Part shown: one piece after another, positions 12,719 to 27,700 of the stretch
How the letters are laid out: every line of letters starts with the position of its first letter
Position numbering within the stretch: the first letter of the stretch is position 1
Source of the DNA: Amaurobius ferox
Lineage: Eukaryota; Arthropoda; Arachnida; Araneae; Amaurobiidae
Direction: 5' to 3'
NCBI GenBank assembly: GCA_951213105.1
Contig: OX578152.1
Coordinates: 76,822,340 to 76,886,339 of the forward strand
DNA: 64,000 nucleotides
The notes under the pieces: generated by a model
The model's database searches: none
Told to the model about the DNA's origin: nothing
Seen by the model: the letters and a program-made list of their open reading frames with translations, nothing else
Program-made: the position numbers and the translations under genes

Positions 12719-15700
12719 AAAGAGTAATATTATAAACCATTTTTTATATTTTTGTAAGAACTACAATACTTATTTAAAAAAAATAATAATAAAAACATTT
12801 GTGCATTAAGATAATTTTCTGTTTTTCTTGAGTGACTGTTCTATCACTGAGGTTATCCCCAAAAAGTCTCATTTTGATTTTGAAACCAGTTAATACCCCT
12901 ATATTTTGTTTTATGCTGTTTTACAAATGTTTTTTTTATACACAAATACAAAATATAGTGAAACCTGGTTAGTGACCACCTTTGGGATTGAGAAAACTCA
13001 CTTTATATAAAAATAGCTGTGGTTACTATATAAGTGTTATTTTTGATGATGAATCACAGTTGAGTAATGCATGTGTTACTTTAAGTTAATATCAAACATT
13101 TTGAGGGTATTCTGGGTACAATAAAATACCATTTATATATTTCTTAAAAACCAGTGAATAAAAACTGTGAAAATGTATAACTGAAATTAACTGAATAAGT
13201 TTGTTCTTACAAACAGCAGTTTTATTTACTGTAAGTAAAATTATGTCAATATGTCTTTCAAATACGATGTAAAATCATGGAGTATGTATGTGATTATAAG
13301 ATAAAACCATGACATTTTTGATCAATAATTTTATTTTATTCGATGACGCGCGCGAAATATTTTATTTTTCTTCTGATATTTAAGGGCAGGGCTGTTTAAT
13401 GGAATATTTTAAAATTTCAAATTGAGACAATAAGTAGGGGATGTTTTCACAAGGAGGGCTGTTAGATGGAATTCCATGGTACAATATACTTAATTTTTAT
13501 AAAAAATGTAAATTAGTTTTACCACTTGAAAAGCTCGATAAAGGCCTAAGAAGAGGAAAACTGATGATAAAATGCAGCCACAAACAGCTGAAATCAGAAA
13601 TAATGTAAATTTTGCATGGTTTAGATGACCGCAGCAATTGTTGATCCACGGGCAATGATGGTCCATCTTCATCACGCATCTGCAAAATGTACCCCATAAA
13701 TATACATAAAGTATATCTTATACAAACAAATAGATTAATATAAAATTAAACGTCTCTAAAGTGACTAGCTTTCATTCTTACAAAAAATAACAGTTTAAGA
13801 AAGTATGCATATCCGTAGAACAGATAAAACTTTTTCAAATGCTTTAGCAAATTAATGTGAACTACATATAAACTAAATAATAATAATAAATAAATATTAT
13901 GTTACTTTTAATGCTTTATTAACTATTAGCATTAGTTTTATTAGTTATTAGCATTAGCTTAATTAGCTAAAGAAAGTGATTGCTAGTTGCTGTGCCCATA
14001 GCTAGCATTCACTTATGATAGAGAATATTTTTTGGCAGCTAAAGCTAATTATAAATATTGTTAGAATAAAAAAAAACAGAATTATATGTGCCCTGATACA
14101 TATCCACATGCCACATGTGCAGACTATAACTAATAATAGATACTCCAATTGCTCAAATCAGAGCTACACAATTGACTGTGACTCCACAACTAACTATTCG
14201 GTTGCAAAATTCTCTAATCAAGAAATTGCGACAGATACAAAAGACTATATAAGAAAAAAACAATCGTAACTCACATAATTATCATCAGAATCACGATTTT
14301 TGCACAGGTGACCCGTAGTAAGAAAATATTCCTGCATATTCAATTTGAAGTAAATAGCAATAAAGTTTAGAATGCTAGAATTTTGTATTTGTAAGTTCCA
14401 GTCAATTTATCATCTGGTATAATCATATGGCAGAGGAGAAAAGACAGGGCTTGAAAATTTGTATCTCTTTGTGCGGGTAGGTTAGACACAAAGCATTGCC
14501 TAAATAGCGACCTTGCTTTTAGGTTTTTGCATTTAACATTCTTGAATAGCCCCAAAGTTAAAAATTACAGTTTTTGGGTGATTTTCTGCAGATAATTGAA
14601 AATCTATTAAAAGTTTTTAAATGTTCACTTTCAGAAATTTTTCTCCAAGATCAATATCTATCAATCAAGACCAACATTTATTTTCTACACTCATGTATTC
14701 ACATTGTAAATGCCCTAGCAGACATTCTAACATATAAGGTAGGATGCAATTTAAAAATGCAGATACAATTATTATAATTTGTGATTTTTAGAAAATTTTG
14801 GCAATGTCCTTTAAACACTAATATTAGGTATATCTTATTTATTTAGTTCATCCTTCTACATCACAATGTGTTGAAGACCCAGACCGTCCGACTCGTCCGA
14901 GGACTTAGAGCATCTATTTGGACGGCCGACATCACAATGTGTGTAAGTTCAGTTTTCAGAAATAGTTTCTTACTTTCTTACTAAAGTAAGATGTGTGTAA
15001 GTTCAGTTTTCAGAACTAGTTTCTTACTTTCTTACTAAAGTAAGAAATTTTAGAATATTTTAGTAAGAGCTACAATAAATTTGTAGTTTCACCTAGTACA
15101 GCTGTTTTTAATATTCTTTGATCCCGAACTAGCATTAATAGATTATATTTTATATAAACATTTTGATTAGTATGTTTTGGAAGGAATGATTTTCAATTTT
15201 TATTTCTGAATGCATTAGAACAGGTCAAACTAGCATTTTTAATTGGTGTTATTCGTTTTTAATGAAAAATTATGTCGAAAATGATTGTTTATTATTAAAG
15301 GTTAAAATTTTTAGATTTTTTAAAAAATTAATTAAAAAATTGTGTGTGTGTGTGTGTGTGGGGGGGGGGGAGCTTCCAAATATTTAATTATATTTAATAC
15401 TAGCAGCATACCCGTTCTTCGTACGGAGTATATAATATAAATAAACTTAAAATTCATAATCATGTGCAAATTCCTATAGTATACTAAATGACATGCTTAA
15501 TCAAAATATTCTGTTAAAATATTTAATACAATGCTCCTAAAAAGAAACCTCAGGATCTCTGTTCTCACTATACAAAATTATCTTCACGGGTAGATCTGAA
15601 GAATAAAATATCCTGGCCTTTTTTGCAAGCAAATTTATAAAAAGTATGGAATTGAATCAATGTATGCAAAATAATAGCGTATTGTATGGGACCCGTACTA

Positions 15701-18700
15701 CTTATATACGCGAATATTAGAAGATATAACCTGTATTATGACATTACATGTATACATTGAAAATATCAATAAATCCGTAATCTTTAAACCAGTAGGCAGT
15801 AATTAATTCCAATATGTGCCCAAGTGAAAGTGCTAAAATTATATGGAAAGATAAACCCGTACTACTTATAATGTCATAGATTAGAAGATATGTCCTAGTG
15901 TTAGTAAAAGATTACCCGTATTATAATATTTAGTTTGAAAAATGTTTGCCAATATATAACAGATTACTTAATAAATTAAAAATATCAATAATCCCCGTGA
16001 TCTTCACACCGGAAGGCTTGATTCCAATATATGCCACTATACATGTACTACTTATATTCTCTTACATTAGAAGATATACCCGTGCATTTGTAGAAGATTA
16101 CTCGTACAACGTACAATATATGAGTTTCAAAAATTTTTGCCGCAATAAAGCAATGCCATAAGAAATTGAAAATATCAATAATCTCTGAATCAATAATCCC
16201 CGAAAACATCAATAATAATAATGTTTAAACATGAAGATCGTAATTGATATTATCCAGTCAAAAATACGATGGCAATGAAATTTATTTTATATACATATCT
16301 TCATCATTAAAATTGGAAAAGATTTAATAAAAATCTTCTTCCTCATAAACACGTTAAATTTAAATCCGTTGTTAAGCGACATGTTATGATTTGCTTCAAA
16401 TAAATTGGTGGTCAAAATATCGTCTGAATATCTCTAATGAAGGTTTGGCGACATTTTAAAAAATCGCCAAATTTATCGCCAAGTGGGACTGTAGAACTGA
16501 CAGTCCCACTTGGCGATAAATTGACGAACCATCATCAAAATATTATCCCCTAAAAAAAACACAATTTCGTTTATATAGGGCAATTTATCAATTTCAAAAT
16601 ATTTTTATGGATTTATAAATATTTTTATCAATTTGGTGACATTTTAAAAATTCGCTAAATGGGTTACTAAGTAGGGCGGTTGGACTGACAGACAAATGCT
16701 AACGAAACACCATTTCAGTACTTTTAACAAAACAAATTTAATTTCATTGATTTGCGTCACTTTTATCAATTTGGAGACATTTCCACTAATTTGGTAAAGT
16801 TTAAGAAAAGTTACCAAGTTAGCGATATTCAGCCGAATTCGTAGCTCTAAATTCGCAGATCTGAATAAAATATCGTGATCCAGTTTGTATATACTAAATG
16901 AAAACACAAAAATATTATTAGAAGATATACCCATTCTACTCTTTTTCTGTTTAAACAATTGGATAAATGAATTTATTGGGTAAACAGTATATAAGTTTAT
17001 TAGCTAAACACAATATATAAGCTTAAAACCTCTTTGCTAAAATACATGAAAGTGATGTATGCAGTTCGCAATTAATATAATTAAAAAAAATCAAACCGAT
17101 CATTTATAAGATATATTTTAATATCCATTTATTTATTATTCAAATCGAAAAAATAATAATAATCATTAACAAACACATTTAATTCCATTCCTTTGTCGAG
17201 CAACATTATATAAGATAGAATCTTCCTCATAAAATGCGAAATTAAATAACCATTTTAATTTCTTTATACTTCTAATCGTTGAGTACAAGCGTGTGAAATA
17301 TAAAACATGGAGGTAGATTTTTCCATTTAAATTCATGTGTCATACAATTTATGCTTTCAGATAGTGACTATTTAATGCAAAAATCCTGCATCAAACTCAA
17401 AAATAAAGTTTTAATTCCCTTTGACGTTTTAAACAAACGATTTTTATCCTTTCCGTTTGGATAAACCACGGAGTTGGAGAGTAGAACTCCTATAAAAAAA
17501 GTTCCGTTTTTCATTAATTTCTCGACAACCCCTGGTCTTAGAAACTCGAAACTTGGGCAAAATTTATGGGGGGCTATTTCAAGGCCACCCACAAAATTTC
17601 ATTAAATTTGGTTTAGCCGTTCTCTCGTGATGATGAGACAAACGAAAGTTTCGTTTTTTACTAATATCTCGAGAACCACTGGTCGTAGAAATTCCAACTA
17701 TAGACTAAATTTTAAGTGGGGCTATTTCTAGGCTACCCACAAAATTTCATCAAATTCGGTTCAGCCGTTCTCCCGTGATGACGGGACAAACAGACAGACA
17801 GACAGACAGATTTTCATTTTTATTTATATAGACTAGCAGCATACCCGTTCTTCGTACGGAGTATATAATATAAAGAAACTTGAAATTCATAATCATGACC
17901 AAATTCTTATAGTATACTAAATGACATGTTTAATCAAAATATTCTGTTAAAATATTTAATATAATGCTCCTAAAAAGAAGTTTAAGAATCTCTGTTCTCG
18001 CTATATAAAATTATCTTCATGGACATACCTGAAGAATAAAACATCTTGGACCCCTTATGTAAGCAAATATAAAAAAAAATATGGAATTGAATCAATATAT
18101 GCAAAATAAAAGCGTTAAAATTGTATGGGACCCGTACTAATTATATACGCGAATATTAGAAAATATAACCTGTATTAGTAGATTACATGTATAAATTGAA
18201 AATACCAATAAACCCGTAATCTTTAAATCTGAAGACAGTCATTTATTCCAATATATGTCAAAATTAAAGTGCTAAAATTATATGGGAAGATATACACGTA
18301 CTACTTATAATGTTCGATTATTAGTAGAAGTTTACCCGTTTTGCAATATGAGTCACAAATGTTTTTTGGTAAAATACAACAGACGACGTAATAAATTGAA
18401 TATATAATTAATCCCCTTAATTTTCATACCAGAAGACTGTACTTGATTCCAATATATATGCCAATATATGTCAAAATATATGCCAATATACCTGTACTAC
18501 GTATATTCTCGTAGGTTAGAAGATATACCCGTGCATTCCTAGAAGATTACTCGTACAACGTACAATATGCGTGTGTCAGCAATTTTTGCCGCAATAAAAC
18601 AATGGCGTAATAACTTAAAAATATCAATAATAGCTGAATCAATAATTCCGGAAAATATCAATAATAATAATGTTTAAACCTGAAGAGTATAATTGATATT

Positions 18701-21700
18701 ATCCAGTCCAAAATGAAATGGCAATGAAATTTATTTTATATACATATCTTCATTATTCAAATCGGAAAGGATTTAATAAAAATCGTCTGCCGCATAAACA
18801 CATTGGATTTAAATCCGTTGCTAAGCGACATGATATCATTTGCTTCAAATAAATTGGTAGAAAAAATATCGTCTAAATAGTTATATTTCTATGGAACATT
18901 TGGCGACAGTTTCGTCAAATTAGCGACATTTTAAAAAATCGCCAAATTTATCGCCAAGTGGGACTGTAGAACTGACAGTTCCACTTTGCGACAAATTGAC
19001 GAAATATCATCACAATACTATCCCCTAACAAAAAATAATTAATATCATTTATGTAGCGCAATTTTATCAATTTCAAGATATTTTTATAGATTTGAAAACA
19101 TTTTTATCAATTTGGTGACATTTTAAAAATTCGCTAAATGCATTACTAAGTAGGATGGTTGGTCTGACAGATAAATGCTAACCAAACATCATTTTAGTAC
19201 TCTCTTCTAACAAAAAAAAAAAAAAAAATTCATTGATATGTAGAAGACCCAAGCCTTACGACCAACCCGAAGGTTTATGGCAGCTGTTTGTGTGTCGTTT
19301 ATATCAATTTGGCGACATTTCCGCCAATTTGGCAAAGTTTAAGAAAAGTTGTCAAATTAGCGATATCCCTCCAAATTCTTAGCTTTGAATTTGCAGATCT
19401 GAATGAAACATTCTTATCCCGTTTCAATATACTAAATGAAAACACTACAATTGTATTAGAAGATATACCCGCTCTACTCTTTTTCTGTTTCAACAATCGG
19501 CTATATGAATTTATTGGCTAAACACAATATATGAGTTTAGTAGCTAAATACGATATAAGCTTGAAAACTCTTTGCCAAAATAAATGAAATTGATGTATGC
19601 AGTCAGCAATTAATATAATTAAAAGAAAAATCAAACCGTCCATTCATAAGATATATTTTATATCCATTTATCCATTTATTTATTATTTAAATCGAAAAAA
19701 AAAATAAAAACATTAACAAATACATTTAATTTAATCCGTTATTCGTACGGAGTGTATAATTTAAAGAAACTTATAGTTCGCAATCATGTGCAAATTCTGT
19801 TAAAATATTAAATTTATTGCTCCTAAAGAGAAGTTTAAGAATATATGTTCTCACTATGCAAAATTATCTTCACGATCAGATCTGAAGAATAAAACATCCT
19901 GCCCCCTTTTGTAAGCAAATTTACAGAAGAAAAAATAGGAATTGAATGAATATATGCAACCCCGTACTAATTATATTGTCGCAGATCAGAAAATATGCCA
20001 ATGTGTTAGTAGAAGATTACCCGTATTACAATATGCGTCTCAAAAATATTTGCCAAAATAAAAGAGATGATGTAATAAATTGAAAACATCAATAATATCC
20101 GTACTCTTTATACCAGAAGGTCGTAATTGATTCCAATATATGCCAATATATATCAAAACATATGTCAATATACCTGTACTACTTATATTCTCGTAGATTA
20201 AAAGATATACACGTGTATTTGTAGAAGATTCGTACAACATACAATATATGAGTTTAAACAATTTTTGTCATAATAAAATAATTGCATAATAACTTGAAAA
20301 TATCAGTAATCCTTGAATCAATAATCCCCGAAAATATAAATAATAATAATTTTTAAACCTGAAGACCGTAATTGATATTATCCAGTCAAAAATGCTATAA
20401 GAAAAATCAAATCGTTCTTTTCTAAAATATATTTTTATATCCATTTATTTATTATTCAAATCGAAAAAATAATTATTAAAATTAACAGACAGATTTAATT
20501 TAATTGCGTTTCTGAGTAACATGATATAAGATAGAATCTTATAACATGTTAAATATGTCATGTCTTATAACATAAACTGCGAAATTAAATAATGATTTTG
20601 ATTTCTCTATACTTCTCATTGTTCCGTAAAAGCTTGTTTTAAATAAACCATGAACCATGGAGATAGATTTCCCCTTTAAATCATGTTTCAAACAATACAT
20701 GTTTTCAGAAAGTGACTAATTAACGCAAACAATCTCCCATCAAACTCAGAGATTAAATTTTAATTCACTTTCAAACGATTTTCAAGCTTTTCGTTTGGAT
20801 AAACCACGGAGTTAGGGAGTAGAACTCCTAGGAAAAAGTTCCGTTTTTCATTAATATCTCGACAACCCCAGGTCTTAGAAACTCGAAACTTGGACAAAAT
20901 TTATGGGGGGATATTTCAAGGCTATCCACCAAATTTCATTAAATTCGGTTCAGCCGTTTTTCCGTGATGATGAGACAAACGAAAATGTCGTTTTTTACTA
21001 ATATCTCGAGAACCACTGGTCGTAGAAACTCAAAACACGGATATAATTTTAAGTGGGGCTATTTCTGGGCTACCCACAAAATTTCATCAAATTCTGTTCA
21101 GCCGTTCTCCCGTGATGGTGGGACAAACAGACAGACAGATTTTCATTTTTATTTATATAGATTGACAGGGTTCCCATATTAACTGCTTGTTAAGAACCCT
21201 AAATTATTTTCTTGTTATTGAGATATATCATGTCCACATACACACACACATCACCTCAAAAACATTTAATTCGATCTCAGGGTTGGATGCTTGAAAAATG
21301 CTCATCCGTTCGAAGTGAATTTAAATTTTCGACCTGGTCGCAATACTTTTCCTATACACTATACTATGTATATAGGGAAAGCAATATATTATGACTGAAT
21401 TTCTTATATTTTAAGCATAATGCAGAGTTTCTGCTGTATATATATCAAGCATATTGCTGCCAGTATTAAATTTTATCATTGTCAAAAAAATACACAGAAT
21501 TTCCTTTTTTGTAAAAAACTGGCAAATTTTAGTGGTTAAAAAGTGTTATCATTTGGAATGCACTTTAAAATATAAGTTTCATGGTTGTCACTAGAGTAGA
21601 TATTAAATTTGGGAACTTCACAATAAGATCATTTCCCAAAGCCACTAGGTTTGGAGATTCTGAGTAATATTCTCTAGAAATTCTAAAATGATCAATCTGC

Positions 21701-24700
21701 AGTCTCCCCTTCTTTACACTCAGACTTGATCCGAGTACAGAGAATTTTGGATCTCAAGACCTGTCAGAAATTTAAAACTGGGTCCCTTGAGTGGAAAAGT
21801 GGGTCTGATGTGAAAGAGCAGAGTTACTTTTACAAAAAGGTCTTTGTTTATATAAAAAAAAATATTGCCAAAATAAAGACCCAATATCACATCACAAAAG
21901 AGCCAACTATAAAAAATTTTCATTATGATTTATGGATGGAAAAGGCACTTCTTTTACCTGCACATCAGCATATATACAGTGAATTACTATGAAAATCACC
22001 AGTTCAATAATGCAGAAATTGCAACCACATTTTATCTGTTTTATTGTTATTTTAATATACTTGTACTTTAAATACAGTGGGCCATTTTTTCTTGCTCTAA
22101 GCAGGCATATCATTACAACATCAGATGCTTACTGCACCTGCAGACTTAATTACAGGCATTTTACTTATGCCAGAACTATAAATATTAAACTTAGCTTGAG
22201 CTAACAAAGGCTGTGGATGCCCATACATTGGGCAGTTATGAGGCCCACAGCTACTGCAAGAAAAATTATTGCAAGTTAAGAGCTTTTTAAAAAAGGGAAT
22301 GGATTTGTCACTGAAGGTAGCTAGTAGTTAGATAATGTAATCATTATACAATGATAATCACAATTGCTAAAAGAAGTAGTTAATATTGCATAATTTTTTG
22401 CAGGAATCTAGCACAGTGATTCCCAATCCTTTTGGCTTCGTGACACCCTTATGAATATGATTTTACATTCGCAGCAGATTTCAGATTTTCTATATGAGTT
22501 TGGTTCATTTTTCAGTTAACTTTGATCTGCCATTTAAAGTTAAGAACACCAGATTAGCTAAAAATGTATAAAAAAGGTTTGTGTAACAAAACAGAAACTT
22601 ACTAATACTACTGAAAGATATTGAGGAAAATAATATATTTATATACAGTGAACTTTCGTTAAGACAGTCTAGGGCCAACATTTATTGTCCTTATTATCAA
22701 GAGTCCTTGTTAAATTGTAGCAGAAGTCCATAAATCTGAAGTAATTATAAAAAATAATAATGAAAGCTTGTTTTCCTAAACTTTATGTAAATAATGCTAT
22801 ATTAAAAATGGGTACTTATCGGTTATAGGGACCATGGGTTGCCGACTACTTCTCTGAGTTGTCGCCAACACGAATGTTGATGATATAATCCGATACAAGA
22901 AATTTACTACAAACACAATGATTACAATTTAATATATAATGGGGTTTGATCAACTTTACTTAATTAAAAAAATATTGTGTTACATGGAAATTTGTGGTGG
23001 CCAAAACTCAACTATTGTCGATAAAATGTCATTAAATTTATCACTACCGGTAGCGCTTCGCCACATAAATTCTGCGAGATATGAGTGCTGTCTCGCAGTG
23101 CTCCTATGCTTTTTGTTATACGTCATTTCGCAGATCCCCAGAGTCTCTATGGTTTGTGTATGAGTCCTGGTTTCAGGATCCATGAAGTTATACAGATGAT
23201 TTACTTTCAAATGTTGAAAGCCGGTGTAAGTCACGAAATATGAAAACCGCGCCACCTATTTATATATCATCAACAGGTATAAATCAGAATTTGGCATGGT
23301 CACTACGTGTTGCCTTGTTTGGCTTCATGTTAGCTGAGTTTGGGCCACTACAAATTTCAATGTAATACAATATTTATTTGTTAAGTAAAGTTGATCAAAC
23401 CCCATTATATATTAAATTGTAATCATTGTGTTTGTAGCAAAATTCTTGCATTGGATTATATCGCCAACACTCGTGTTGGTAACAACTCGGAAAAGTAGTC
23501 GGTAACCCATGGTCCCTATAACCAATAAGTACCTAAAAATACAACTTTAGAAAATTAACAAGAAAATTAAATTAAAAATTTTTATTAATAGCATGTATAA
23601 TGAGAAAAAAAGACAAAATATTAACATTTAGTGCATAAGATGCAGTTGTACATATTGCTATTTAAAGATGAAGTAATCATCATTTGTTTCTTCTATATAT
23701 ACAATCCCTGTGTCATTCTCAATGTTAGCCAATTGTTCAAAAATATTTTCTGGAATTCTAATTTCTATTGATTGACAAAATTACATAAATGCTGTCCATT
23801 TTAATGAATGAATTGTACATATTAAGTGATGTTTATAAAGTTCATATACCTTATCTGGAGAAACCATATTTGTATGTAATAACGAGAAATCCATATTAAA
23901 TGGGTGCCATCTTAACAAGAGTTAACTGTATTATATATTAATACAATATAATTATAAATTCAAAATCTGAAGTAGAGCGAGGATTTTGCATTGGCAGGCT
24001 AGAAATTTAAAATACTGTGTCATGTGACTGTTTCTTCAATGGAATGTCACAAATGCAATAAATTTTTTTTTTTAAATTATTTTTCATCAAATCTAGAAAT
24101 ATCCAAAGAGTATCCCATGACACCTGATACAGCAAAAACTATTACAGTAACACAGAGTTTCCTACAGGCATTTTTGGAAGGGCGCAGTGCCCTGCCTGCC
24201 CTTTTGTTACCAGAACAGCGCCTTCCTTGCCCTTTGTACCAGAAGAGCGCCCTCCCTGCCCTTTTGTCAGCAGATCAGTTCCCCTGCTTAGCCTTTTGTC
24301 ACGAGAGCAATGTCTGTCCTCAAACAAAAATCAACCAGTTCTTGTATTACCTCAGATAAGTCCCAGAGCCCTTCATTACCATAAATTCTGAGCATGTCTA
24401 TCTCCCCCTCCCCACCCTCCTCCTTCAAAGAGAGAAAAAGGGTGATCTAGTGCCAATAAAAAGAGGATTGACAGCCCCATATCACTTCTTTCCCCACTAA
24501 AAGAAACAAAACAGAAAGGGGAATTTTAAGCACATACCTTCTTCCATCTGATGAAAACTTTCAAAACAGTTCTTTTTTTCAACTTAAATTTTTCTTAAAT
24601 TATTTCATGTTTGATATGCATTTTAGTTATAAAGTTCTGTAAATGTAAAACCTGTAAGCATATTTGCTCTAAAATAAATATTTAAAAATATAGATTTTCG

Positions 24701-27700
24701 GACTAGGATTCTTTGCACCATTTGCGGGAAGATGTTTACGTTGATTCTGCGGGAAGATGTTTACGTTGATTCTGCGGGAAGATGTTTACGTTGATTCCGC
24801 CGATTCAGTCAAAACCGGAGGATGATAGCAAGGGTGGGGGAGAAAAGTTAGATTAGCGAGGTGATTTTAGCCGGCTTGAATGAAATATGGGAGAGCTTAT
24901 TTTCTTTATATTGTTTATTAATTGCCTTTAGCTACCAGCCTAGTCGCTTTTTGGAAATTCTCTTAATATGCTTTCTTGCTGTAGACTGCGTATCTCCGCT
25001 ACGCATGAAAGTCACGGCTAAGAGTACTCTCATTTGTAGTTTGTGTAATAGCTATCGACTGTGTATTTGTCAACCGCCGCCCTTAGAGAGGATTGGACAC
25101 CACTCAAGTGGTGGGACCCGGACTCCCCAACAATTCTTGAGGGAGGAGAAGGCATAAGAAATGCACAAAAGAGGAAAATGAAATATGAAGGGGAACCCAG
25201 GAATTTGTATGGGCGGCCCTGATCTGACCACTACGCTTTATATACAATATAATGAAAACTCCACTCCATGCAAAAATGATACGCGGATATATTTAATTCA
25301 CGTAGCGGATGTACTCCCAATGCAGGTCAAGCAATAGCTATAGGCTGTGTATCTGACCACGGCCGCCCATAAGGAGGGACGGACACCCCTCAAGTGCTGG
25401 GGCCCCCAATAATTTTTTGAGGGAGGAGAAAACATGAAGAATGCACAAAAGAGGAAAACGAAATATGAAGGGTAACCCAGAAATTTGTATGAGCGGTCCT
25501 GACCCGACTACTAGGCAGACGGATGCAATACGCGTTATATATAATATAACGATAACTCCGCTCTATGCAATAACGATTCGACATATTTAATTCGCATAGC
25601 GAATTTACAAAATCAAGCGCCTTCTTTTAACGATTGTATGTAATCCGCGTACAATGCATGCAATAACGATATATACCTTGTGCAGACGTGTGCAAATCGT
25701 GTGATATTGTGTTATGAACACGCCCCTATGTGGGCTTATGTATTAACAGATTAGCCCATTGCACGACATCCTCATAGCAGATTTGAAACGCAAAATAACC
25801 CCCCTCATATTAGCGGACTCATCTTTGACTCGCTTCACGGATACATGCAATAATAATAATAATAATAAAGCTCATTTAATAACGATACGCCCGTTTTAGG
25901 GACATATGCAGTAGTTGCGTTCGCGTACTCGCCCGTTACACGAGTTTACGGCTAAAGGTACGGATGCTGCGCAGACACATGAACGTACGTTGCTCGCACT
26001 ATTAATAACTCTGCTCCATGGAATAATGATTAACTTAGCAGCTAAACATTTGCTAATCCATAGTTCAAAACTTTATACAGTGATTTTATAGGCTTTCTGG
26101 AATTTTATGTAGTTATTTAAATCTGAGGGGGGGGGGTATAATCAATTCAATACATTAACAACAAACAATTAACAAATATTTTCAACATTTAAATATACCT
26201 TATCCTTTAAAATCATCAAACCTCATTGACTAATGAGAAAATACTAAAAATAAAAATTTAATATTCTCCTTTTTAAATTTAATAAACTCTAAATTTATAT
26301 AAATGCAATAATTGTAAACTTCATTAAAGGTCAATAAAGCTATTCGATTTTTTCAGATTCATTTATATTGTTTACAGAATTTCAAAGTGCTACAAATGAC
26401 TCGCTAACTGTTTATAGCTAGTTAGTACTTTAATTTTCACAATGATTTTATCTGGATGTTTCGACCATAGACTTCAGGTTAAAATATAAAATTATTTTAC
26501 AAACTTGTTTTTCAGTATATAAATTAAACTTATCTGACCTAAAATCAACCTGACCTATAATCTATAAACTTGCCTGGCAGCACATAAATATGTACTTGAA
26601 TATGTATATTTTCATTTCTTTTGTTAAACCTAAGAAATCATTACACATTTTTAGAATCTCCAAGTTCATTTAATGCCCTGATTTTTTAAACAAAATAAGA
26701 TTATCTCATACTTATGCACAAATATTACACCAAGGAGTAAGTAACAGATTCAGCTGAAACAATAGTAACATTTTAAGTAAATTAAAGCTTTCCCACACAT
26801 TGGAAAACCCAGGTTAAAATACTAAAATATCGAAATTATAACCACTATACTTTGCAAACAAAGAGCTCATCCAAAATCCAATTTTATGTACTTGTAGGGA
26901 ATTCAAAAGCTATATTTTTCCATAATTGTTTACAGGTTTAGTTTTTGAGATAGCATTACAAACTTGAAAAAGGGGAAATTTTCACTCTTCAACTCGACAA
27001 AGCGATTACTCGAAAACTATAAGCACATTTTTAAAATATAAATATAGATTTAGCAACTAAATTTCCAAATACATATTTTTATTCCTTACTATTTATATCT
27101 TTCTTTTATAGTTTCGAAGATATTTTGAGTGAAAATAAACAAAATGAAAAAAAAAAAAAAAAACACTTGCTCGGACAGATACTTTTTTAAGTTTTTCAAA
27201 CAAGTTCAAAATATTAAAAAATTGAAATTAAATTCATATATTCACAATCTTGACCCTATTTCCTACAAAACAAGAAAATATATTTACATTTTTATCTATT
27301 AGACTTATTAGAGGTATACGCGACAAAATGTTTACATTTTTTTGCAATGCTTTGATTTTCGTCATAAAATCCCAAGCATAAATGTTATTCAAACATAAAA
27401 ATTATGTTCCCTTTTTTTCTAAGAAGTGCCATTTTTCTAGTAACAGCACCAGCCCTTTTTTAATCCTGGGGGAAACTCTGGTAACAAATATTTTTCAGTA
27501 AAAATACCAATAAAATAAAACAGAGTATTATATTGATTTGAGACGATTAATAATGATACATTTGTTCATAAAGTTACTTTATATTAAAAAAGAGCATATT
27601 TTTATTTATAACTTAATTCAATTTATATATTTGATTGATTTATAAAACAAACCTGTTACATTTTCTACAATGATGAGCTCGAGGAGATTTGTAACCTTTA

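Noticed and set aside
13497..13697. Overlapping 66-residue minus-strand frame at the DHHC exon
   Set aside because: It is the wrong phase. The DHHCPW frame agrees with the family and the splice sites.
24024..24359. 111-codon open frame
   Set aside because: It runs through a 36 bp minisatellite with proline/leucine-rich translation and has no family resemblance or splice support.
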